From positions 1 to 64,000 of the forward strand of contig NZ_CAJNBL010000006.1 in assembly GCF_905221025.1 (NCBI RefSeq): a stretch of DNA of 64,000 bases. The letters are read 5' to 3'. Below the pieces are notes generated by a model that saw only the letters and a program-made list of their open reading frames with translations, searched no databases and was not told the origin of the DNA. Position 1 is the first letter of the stretch. Each line of letters starts with the position of its first letter. This document shows, piece after piece, positions 57,423-64,000 of this stretch. Made by a program: the position numbers and the translations under genes. This stretch comes from Candidatus Nitrotoga fabula. Its GTDB lineage: Bacteria > Pseudomonadota > Gammaproteobacteria > Burkholderiales > Gallionellaceae.

Positions 57423-60400
57423 TCAAGCCGCACCTGTCGGCATCTGATCTTGTTCAACGCAATGCGCTATCCATTGCGCGGTCATTTTTTCCTGTACGGA
57501 ATTTTGCCTGAGCCTCGCATTCAGGGCGGGGAAATTCACGCAATCGAGCTTCTGGTCCTGATTAAAGCACGAGAACACATAAGTCTTTTCCCCGGTGGAA
57601 ATATCGTAATGCTCCTGAATACACTGACCACAAATTTCTTTCATCATGCATTGCATCGGAGAGTTGATCGAACCGTAAGCATGGTGATCCGGTTTCATAT
57701 AGGCTTTCAGCTCACCATGGCGGGCTGCAGCAACAGCGGCCATCATCCTGTCCGAGCCAATCGCAATAATGCGGTCAACCTGTTCCAGTCCGATCTCCGG
57801 ATGTCCGAGTTCTCCACTGGCATAGGCTTTAATGGCCTGTACAATATTGCCTACATAAGCACGATCCTGGGGACGGCCCGGAGTAAACCCAGGCGCATCA
57901 TCGCTGCACCAGACCACCACATCCGCCGCAAGTTCGATATCCTCTACCTTGTAGCGGTCAATCATTTTTTTATAACCGGCAAAATACAGAACCTTGGAAC
58001 CGATACTGCGGAATGCCTTGCCAATCGAGAACAGCACGGCATTACCCAGTCCGCCTCCTGCCAATAGAACAGTTTCTCCGGGTGCAATTTCCGTAGGCGC
58101 ACCCGTCGGACCCATGAGAACAACCGGCTCACCGTGCCTGAGTCTGGAGCATAATTGCGACGATCCGCCCATTTCCAGCACAATAGTGGAAAGCAGTCCC
58201 TGTTCGGCATCCACCCAGGCGCCCGTCAAAGCCAGACCCTCCATTATCATCCGTGTCCCATCCAACTGCGCGGAATCTGTCTCAAAATTCTGCAGCCGGT
58301 AGAATTGCCCGGGCTGGAAGCTGCGCGCAGCCGCAGGAGCCTTGACGATCACCTCAACAATATTGGGAGTAAGACGCTCCACCTTGTGAATTGTAGCGCG
58401 CAGATCATTCCCGAGACGAGCAAGAAAAGCCTGGTCACCTTCTTTCGCGGAAGAATGCACCTGTGACAGCACCCTGCTCAACACCGGATAACCCTGCTTC
58501 GCACTGCCCATGGCCTTGACCACATTACCCGAATAGGATGGATGCAAGTCTCCGAAAAAGCTCACAAACCTACCATCGTGATACCGGTACTGAAGCACAT
58601 GCGCACTGGATGGCTTGGCATTGCCCTTTTCTGGTCTTACGGGCTGCCCCTGTTCATCACATGCCTGGAAGTAACGTCCATCCAGCTTGAACTGATCGGG
58701 AAACTCGCGTGCCAGGACAGTATTCGGCTGGGTACCCGCGGCTACAAAAATAGTGCGTGCCGAAATCTGAATTTGTCCTGCCTTCTGCCAGTTTCCATCT
58801 GCATCCAACACCTGATTCATCACCACCATTGCAGTCGCATCGCCATTTTCATCTATTTCCACCCGCACCGGAGTCATCCCCTCGGCAAAGTAGATTCCTT
58901 CTTCCAGCGCCTTCTCCACTTCTTCATGGTTAAGCGTGTAGGAAGGACTATCAATCAAGCGCTTGCGGTAGACCAGGGTAACCCCACCCCACGATTTGAT
59001 AAGCTGCAGGATGTTCGGGCTGCGTCCTTCAGTTTCGGCCTGCGCACGCTCTGCCCGTATCGCCCGGGCATGGCCAAGAAACTCGTCACCGACAACCAAT
59101 TCTGCAGCGGACCATGCGCTACGCACTGCCGCTTCGCCTTTTTCTGCAACCAGCTTTTCATAGCGGTCGAGAAATTTTTCCACCTGTACCGGATAATAAG
59201 CGAGGGATTCAGTAGCCGTATCGATTGCAGTCAAACCGCCACCGATTACCACAACTGGCAGGCGAACCTGCATGTTGGCAATGGAATCCGGCTTGGCCGC
59301 CCCTGTCAACTGCAACGCCATCAGAAAATCCGATGCGGTGCGCACGCCGCATGCCATCCCGTTTGGAATATCCAGCAGGGTCGGGCGACCAGCACCTGCC
59401 GCCAGCGCAATATGATCAAACCCCATGGAAAACGCGCTCTCGGCGGTGATGGTTCCGCCAAAACGCACGCCCCCGAACAGGGCGAATTGCGAGCGACGTT
59501 CCAGAAGGAGCCGAATGATTTTGAGGAAATTTTTATCCCATCGGACTGTAATGCCATATTCGGCCACGCCGCCAAAACCAGCCATCACCCGGTTATCCAG
59601 CGGCTCTTTCAATATGCCCGCGTCGTAAATTGGGCTGAAAGGAACCCGGTTGCCATAAACATCCACGCCGGAAAGATCACCCGGCAGTGGTTCGATTTTC
59701 AACCCATCAATGCCGACAACGATATGACCATCATTCATTAAATGATGCGCCAGAGTAAAACCGGCAGGCCCCATTCCAACCACCAGCACGCGCTTGCCGG
59801 TGGCGGCGCGTGGATAGGGACGGTGAATATTCAGGGGATTCCATCTGGTAAGCAGGCTGTAGATTTCAAAACCCCAGGGCAGCTCCAGCACATCTTTCAG
59901 CGATCTGGTTTCTGACTGCGGGATATTGACCGACTCCTGTTTTTGATAAATGCAGGATTTCATGCAATCGTTGCAGATACGATGCCCCGTCGCGGCACAC
60001 ATCGGGTTGTCTACGGTAATGATGGCCAGCGCACCCAGTGCCAGGCCGGAAGCCTTGACTTTATGAAACTCGGAAATCTTCTCGTCCACCGGGCACCCTG
60101 CCAGAGGGATTCCAAAAACGCTTTTCTTGAATGGAGGAGGAGAACCATCAGAACCAGCCTTATCCCGCATTCCCACCGAGCAGGAATCCTTGCCTTGTTC
60201 ATGGCACCAGATGCAGTAGTTCGCTTCCCCCAGCGCGCCCGCCAAACCTGTGCCTTGATCTGTCAGGGCAAAACCCTCGCGATGGCGCAAATGACTGTCT
60301 GCCAGGCGGTGGGCAACATAAGGGACATTTTCAACCCGAATAACCGGCACCAGGCGCTGAAAATCCAGTTTGGCAGGAACACGGAACAGAACGCCCTGCC

Positions 60401-61007
60401 CGTGGCGCTTTTTACCTGCGCTGGTATGCACTGCCCAGGCAGCATAACGCATGGCGAGATCAATCCTGTCCGCATTTTCTGCCTCTGCGTCCAGCCAGCG
60501 ATTCACGTTGCGGGCAAAATTTAGTTCATCCAATTCACCTGAAGTGTCACCGAAAGCCTGCAGCAAGCCTGCCTTGAGAGCCTCACCATCAAAAGCTGCA
60601 GCATCAACGGCCTTGTATTTTTGCGCGGCCTTGCGCTGCACAAAAATTCGTTTGCAATGAAATAGCGGGGCCAGTTGGTTGTGTCTTTCAGCCAGTTCGC
60701 GTACCGATGACTGAATAGCAAACAAATTTCCCAGAAAATCTTCCAGGTGCGGCGCAAGATCAATGATAAGCTGCGACTCTTGCAGGCGCGTCAGCTGACC
60801 AGAATCCTTTCGTGCTGCCACCAGCCTTTCTGCCAACACTGAATCGCTATTAGCAAGTTCGGCGAGAAACGTGGAATCAATACGGGACAAACCATCACAA
60901 CTGTAAAGGTCTGCAAATTCCATCCCGAATCCCAGATTCAAAACTGGAGGTGAAGATTCCCCATGATCCGTTCCTCCGGCTCCTTGCCGTGAATATAAGC
61001 TTTCCAT
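57423..61007 (-). CDS. Nfn-like fused iron-sulfur flavoprotein (GltD-type plus PyrK-type)
   Basis: ATG at 61007 follows AGGAG (10 nt); the frame also opens with TTG at 61016. The product is about 1194 residues. Residues 1-260 are a helical domain I do not recognise. Two clusters of Cys follow (about 268-279 CIWC...CS; 340-355 CAATGHRICNDCMKSC), as in the N-terminus of GltD, which binds two [4Fe-4S]. Next come an FAD fold (VVGMGPAGFT, about 413) and an NAD(P) fold (VVVIGGGLTAIDTA, about 590). From about 880 there is a PyrK/ferredoxin-reductase domain with [2Fe-2S] cysteines at the end (QCMMKEICGQC...SC). This is NfnB plus NfnA in one chain. Bifurcating activity is unproven. Confidence 0.8.
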   Translation of the reverse strand: MESLYSRQGAGGTDHGESSPPVLNLGFGMEFADLYSCDGLSRIDSTFLAELANSDSVLAERLVAARKDSGQLTRLQESQLIIDLAPHLEDFLGNLFAIQSSVRELAERHNQLAPLFHCKRIFVQRKAAQKYKAVDAAAFDGEALKAGLLQAFGDTSGELDELNFARNVNRWLDAEAENADRIDLAMRYAAWAVHTSAGKKRHGQGVLFRVPAKLDFQRLVPVIRVENVPYVAHRLADSHLRHREGFALTDQGTGLAGALGEANYCIWCHEQGKDSCSVGMRDKAGSDGSPPPFKKSVFGIPLAGCPVDEKISEFHKVKASGLALGALAIITVDNPMCAATGHRICNDCMKSCIYQKQESVNIPQSETRSLKDVLELPWGFEIYSLLTRWNPLNIHRPYPRAATGKRVLVVGMGPAGFTLAHHLMNDGHIVVGIDGLKIEPLPGDLSGVDVYGNRVPFSPIYDAGILKEPLDNRVMAGFGGVAEYGITVRWDKNFLKIIRLLLERRSQFALFGGVRFGGTITAESAFSMGFDHIALAAGAGRPTLLDIPNGMACGVRTASDFLMALQLTGAAKPDSIANMQVRLPVVVIGGGLTAIDTATESLAYYPVQVEKFLDRYEKLVAEKGEAAVRSAWSAAELVVGDEFLGHARAIRAERAQAETEGRSPNILQLIKSWGGVTLVYRKRLIDSPSYTLNHEEVEKALEEGIYFAEGMTPVRVEIDENGDATAMVVMNQVLDADGNWQKAGQIQISARTIFVAAGTQPNTVLAREFPDQFKLDGRYFQACDEQGQPVRPEKGNAKPSSAHVLQYRYHDGRFVSFFGDLHPSYSGNVVKAMGSAKQGYPVLSRVLSQVHSSAKEGDQAFLARLGNDLRATIHKVERLTPNIVEVIVKAPAAARSFQPGQFYRLQNFETDSAQLDGTRMIMEGLALTGAWVDAEQGLLSTIVLEMGGSSQLCSRLRHGEPVVLMGPTGAPTEIAPGETVLLAGGGLGNAVLFSIGKAFRSIGSKVLYFAGYKKMIDRYKVEDIELAADVVVWCSDDAPGFTPGRPQDRAYVGNIVQAIKAYASGELGHPEIGLEQVDRIIAIGSDRMMAAVAAARHGELKAYMKPDHHAYGSINSPMQCMMKEICGQCIQEHYDISTGEKTYVFSCFNQDQKLDCVNFPALNARLRQNSVQEKMTAQWIAHCVEQDQMPTGAA

Positions 61008-61185
61008 GCAGTGCAAACTCCTAAATGTATTCTGCGCTTTGAATTAAAACCGTAAAACCGGGCACCCAGCACTTGCCGGACAACATTTCAGCAAACTTAT
61101 AATTATACAATTCTATCGCCACATTCGCACAGCAAAAGCATGAAAAAGTTATAATTGCCCTCCTGCTACCTGATGTAATTCATAC

Positions 61186-63066
61186 ATGTCCGCAATACAA
61201 CGGTTACCCGATTTACTCATTAATCAAATTGCTGCCGGGGAAGTGATCGAACGTCCTGCAGCAGCTCTCAAAGAACTGCTGGAAAACAGCCTGGACGCGG
61301 GAGCTACTGAAATCAGCGTGCATCTGGAAGGGGGTGGAATCAAACTGGTACGTGTGCGCGACAATGGGAACGGCATCACCCAAGAAGAACTGCCTTTAGC
61401 CCTGGAGCGCCATGCAACCAGTAAAATTGCCTCGCTTGCAGACTTGCAACAGGTGTCCAGTATGGGGTTTCGCGGTGAGGCTTTGGCCAGCATGGCCGCC
61501 ATAGCGCAGGTAACCATTACCAGTCGCCGCATGGAAAGCCCGCATGCCTGGCAAATCAAATCGATGGACGGCATACAGGGCGAAATAGCACCCGCAGCAC
61601 ATTCTCACGGCACCAGTGTAGAAATTCGTGAAATTTACTTCAACACCCCGGTGCGTCGCAAATTTCTCAAGTCCGAAGCCACCGAATTTACGTACTGCGA
61701 GGAAATATTCAAGCGGATCGCACTATCACGCCCGGATGTAGCCTTCAGCCTGCAGCACAACAACCGCACGGTCTGGCAATTGCCCCCGATGGCCTGTCCG
61801 GGCCAGACGCACCCTGCTTTTGCTTCCCGGCTTGCCGGAAGCGGACGGATAGAAAATGCAGATGGCTTACCCAAGCGGATCGAAGCCATATTGGGAACCG
61901 ATTTTGTCCAGAGCGCGGTAATGATCTCGCGCCAGACAGCCGGACTGCATTTGTCTGGAATGGTCTCCCTGCCGGTTTATTCCAGGGCTACGCGCGAGGC
62001 TCAATATTTTTTCGTGAATGACCGATTTATTCGCGACAAGGTCATTGCCCATGCCATTCGGCAGGCCTACCATGACATCCTCCATCTCCAGCGCCATCCG
62101 GCTTTCGTACTGTTTCTCGACATGCCGCCAGAGCTGGTGGACGTAAATGTACACCCATCCAAAAGCGAAGTCCGCTTTCGCGAAAGCAAGGCGATACACC
62201 AGTTCGTATTCCATACGCTGCACGATGCACTGAGCACGCCAGCATCCTCAACACCAACCGGTTCGGCACTCCCGGACCAAAGGTCTCCGGGTTCTTCTTC
62301 CGGACAGCGGATTACCTGGCTTTCGCAACCTGTGCAGCAACCCATGAATTTGCACATAGCTTCACAGCCCATGGCGTTGTATGACGCCCTTTACGGGGAC
62401 ATGGCCTCCAGGAAAGAACCCGCCGCGAACCCTTATGATTCCCCCACGGCATTTCCCCCCGCCCAGCCTCTCCAGTCCGGAATCCCGCCGCTCGGGTTCG
62501 CCCTTGCGCAGCTTGCCGGCATTTACATTCTGGCGCAGAACATACATGGCCTGGTTGTGGTGGACATGCACGCTGCACACGAACGGATTATTTACGAAAA
62601 TCTCAAGGCAGCACTGGATGAGCACCAGATTCCCATGCAAACGTTACTGATCCCGGCAAGCTTTTCAGCGGAAGCGCTGGACATTGCAACAGCCGAAGAA
62701 GAACGCTCGGCCATTGCCAGGCTTGGGTTTACGATCGACCCATTGCCCCCAACTACGCTGGCAGTACGTGCCATGCCTGCCATGCTCAAACAGGCGCACG
62801 CAGAGGCGGCCGCACGGGATGTTTTGCGCGAAATGCGGGAATACGGCTCCACGCGCGTACTGACTGAGCGGCGCAACGAGTTGCTATCCACTCTGGCTTG
62901 CCATTCTGCCGTGCGTGCCAACCAAAACCTTACCCTGCCAGAAATGAACAGCATCCTGCGTGAAATGGAGCGCACAGAGCGCTCCGGTCAGTGCAATCAT
63001 GGCCGGCCAACATGGTTCCAAATGAGCATCACTGAACTGGATACGCTGTTTATGCGAGGGAAATGA
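61186..63066 (+). CDS. mutL: MutL, DNA mismatch repair protein (endonuclease type)
   Basis: The 626-residue protein has the GHKL ATPase motifs [29 protein letters not shown] and [10 protein letters not shown]. After a long linker (about 340-430), the C-terminal domain carries [12 protein letters not shown], which fits the endonuclease motif DQHA-x2-E-x4-E with Met for Gln, plus ACHSAVRAN and the final CNHGRPT metal motif. This means MutL itself nicks DNA, as in bacteria without MutH. It overlaps miaA by 4 bp. Confidence 0.95.
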   Translation: MSAIQRLPDLLINQIAAGEVIERPAAALKELLENSLDAGATEISVHLEGGGIKLVRVRDNGNGITQEELPLALERHATSKIASLADLQQVSSMGFRGEALASMAAIAQVTITSRRMESPHAWQIKSMDGIQGEIAPAAHSHGTSVEIREIYFNTPVRRKFLKSEATEFTYCEEIFKRIALSRPDVAFSLQHNNRTVWQLPPMACPGQTHPAFASRLAGSGRIENADGLPKRIEAILGTDFVQSAVMISRQTAGLHLSGMVSLPVYSRATREAQYFFVNDRFIRDKVIAHAIRQAYHDILHLQRHPAFVLFLDMPPELVDVNVHPSKSEVRFRESKAIHQFVFHTLHDALSTPASSTPTGSALPDQRSPGSSSGQRITWLSQPVQQPMNLHIASQPMALYDALYGDMASRKEPAANPYDSPTAFPPAQPLQSGIPPLGFALAQLAGIYILAQNIHGLVVVDMHAAHERIIYENLKAALDEHQIPMQTLLIPASFSAEALDIATAEEERSAIARLGFTIDPLPPTTLAVRAMPAMLKQAHAEAAARDVLREMREYGSTRVLTERRNELLSTLACHSAVRANQNLTLPEMNSILREMERTERSGQCNHGRPTWFQMSITELDTLFMRGK

Positions 63067-64000
63067 GTACCCTGCCCCCCGCCATTTTTCTAATGGGTCC
63101 TACCGCCTGCGGAAAAACCCTGGCTGCAGTTGAACTGGCACAACAGCTACCAGTGGAAATCATCAGCGTGGATTCCGCTCTGGTTTACCGGGACATGGAT
63201 ATCGGGACAGCCAAACCCGAAACTTCCCTGCTCGCCCAGGCTCCACACCATCTGATCGACATCATTGACCCAACCCAGTCCTATTCCGCTGCTGCTTTCC
63301 GTCATGACGCATTGAATCTGATGGATGAAATTACCCGGCGCGGACATATTCCTTTGCTGGTTGGCGGCACAATGTTGTATTTCCGGGCCTTGCACTACGG
63401 ACTGAATGCATTGCCTCAGGCTGACCACGATTTGCGCGCCGAGCTGAATGAAAAATCGGATCGCATCGGCTGGCCTGCGATGCATGCCGAACTGGCGCTG
63501 ATTGATCCGGAAATGGCCGCATTCCTGAAGCCAAACGATGCACAGCGTATCCAGCGTGCCTTGGAAATTTACTGGCTCACCGGCCAGCCAATGTCCGCAC
63601 TGCTGAAGCAGCAGCAGAGGCAACCCATGCCTTACCAAGCGATGCAGCTTGCACTGATTCCTGCGGAACGCGGCCAGCTGCATGCGCGCATCGCTGCAAG
63701 ATTTGCGGCCATGCTTGAGCTTGGCCTGGTAGAGGAATTGCGCGGTTTGCAGAAAAAATATTCCCTGCAACCCGGCCTGCCATCCATGCGATGTGTAGGC
63801 TATCGGCAGGCCTGGCAATATCTTGCGGGAGAAATAAACGAATCGGAACTATTGTCCCAGGGCATAGCAGCCACACGGCAGCTGGCCAAACGCCAGCTTA
63901 CGTGGCTTCGCGGCATGCCGGGCATCCTCCGGTTTGATTGCTTTGCCAGCGACCTTATGCAACAAATACTCGCCGCCGCGCGTCCTCTGCAAAAATCCTG
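63063..64000 (+). CDS. miaA: tRNA dimethylallyltransferase, cut by the window edge
   Basis: ATG at 63063 overlaps the mutL stop (ATGA). The frame remains open to the edge, about 312 codons, so nearly all of the protein is here. Motifs are GPTACGKT (P-loop), [18 protein letters not shown] (the catalytic Asp/Ser region), [10 protein letters not shown], and the [13 protein letters not shown] close. MiaA adds dimethylallyl to A37 of tRNAs reading UNN codons. Confidence 0.95.
   Translation, partial: MSTLPPAIFLMGPTACGKTLAAVELAQQLPVEIISVDSALVYRDMDIGTAKPETSLLAQAPHHLIDIIDPTQSYSAAAFRHDALNLMDEITRRGHIPLLVGGTMLYFRALHYGLNALPQADHDLRAELNEKSDRIGWPAMHAELALIDPEMAAFLKPNDAQRIQRALEIYWLTGQPMSALLKQQQRQPMPYQAMQLALIPAERGQLHARIAARFAAMLELGLVEELRGLQKKYSLQPGLPSMRCVGYRQAWQYLAGEINESELLSQGIAATRQLAKRQLTWLRGMPGILRFDCFASDLMQQILAAARPLQKS

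Noticed and set aside
58542-59741. 399-codon forward ORF across the Nfn-like gene
   Set aside because: Long antisense shadow; the reverse-strand protein shows clear FAD and NAD(P) folds through the same DNA.

Overview
The window is a 64 kb chromosomal piece of a Gram-negative proteobacterium, most likely a betaproteobacterium. The evidence for this is the gene order fdx-coaD-rsmD-two M16 peptidases divergent from ftsY-ftsE-ftsX, the outer-membrane genes tolA, mlaA and a TonB receptor, the split pntAA/pntAB/pntB transhydrogenase, and protein sequences of Nitrosomonadales type. Base composition is near 50% G+C by eye. I cannot name the genus. No rRNA genes and no CRISPR array are visible; there is one tRNA (Ser-GGA).

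Layout. 1-749: the start of tolA, cut by the window edge. 1531-6439: a reverse-strand metal-uptake-like cluster made of a small DUF2946-type protein, a PEGA/His-rich TonB receptor, a 25-codon upstream ORF, an Asp-box beta-propeller with Cys/His motifs, and a periplasmic thioredoxin-fold protein. 6.9-10 kb: mlaA, htpX and an unknown membrane protein. 10.5-18.5 kb: nadC, a periplasmic chlorite dismutase, yaeQ, arfB, an S4 protein, prfC, a DUF1415 gene, rhlE and a ferredoxin. 18.5-25 kb: coaD-rsmD-M16-M16 and ftsYEX. 25-31 kb: a protease-TPR fusion, a metallo-hydrolase, bfr-bfd, queD, and leuA with a leucine-rich leader peptide that was too short for ordinary ORF calling. 30.8-34.2 kb: DUF3293, the glutathione-dependent formaldehyde pair adhC-fghA, and a SIMPL protein. 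34.7-41.2 kb: an unknown lipoprotein/membrane protein pair, a ygjP-type protease, a MEKHLA protein, archease-rtcB, a CPBP protease and a cytochrome c.

41.6-45.8 kb is a decayed genomic island against tRNA-Ser(GGA). It holds a frameshifted umuC, a truncated umuD, a piece of a phage/plasmid helicase, an intact-looking higBA toxin-antitoxin pair with its own palindromic operator, the end of an ISL3 transposase, and the N-terminal stub of a tRNA-site integrase. 45.8-64 kb returns to housekeeping: gloB, a yafS-type methyltransferase, rnhA-dnaQ, a BaiN-type flavoprotein, cstA with its YbdD partner, mdh, pntAA-pntAB-pntB, a very large Nfn-like fused flavoprotein, mutL and miaA (cut by the right edge).

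How genes work together. Transhydrogenase plus the Nfn-like fusion suggests a redox hub that balances NADH, NADPH and an electron carrier. AdhC-FghA oxidises formaldehyde to formate through glutathione. Bfr-Bfd stores and releases iron under a Fur-like site. RtcB with archease forms an RNA ligation/repair unit. The most notable points are an apparent ATA start codon in rsmD overlapping the upstream stop, the leuA attenuation leader, a stand-alone lineage-I-type chlorite dismutase, the Cys/His Asp-box protein of the metal cluster, and the single-chain Nfn-like enzyme.
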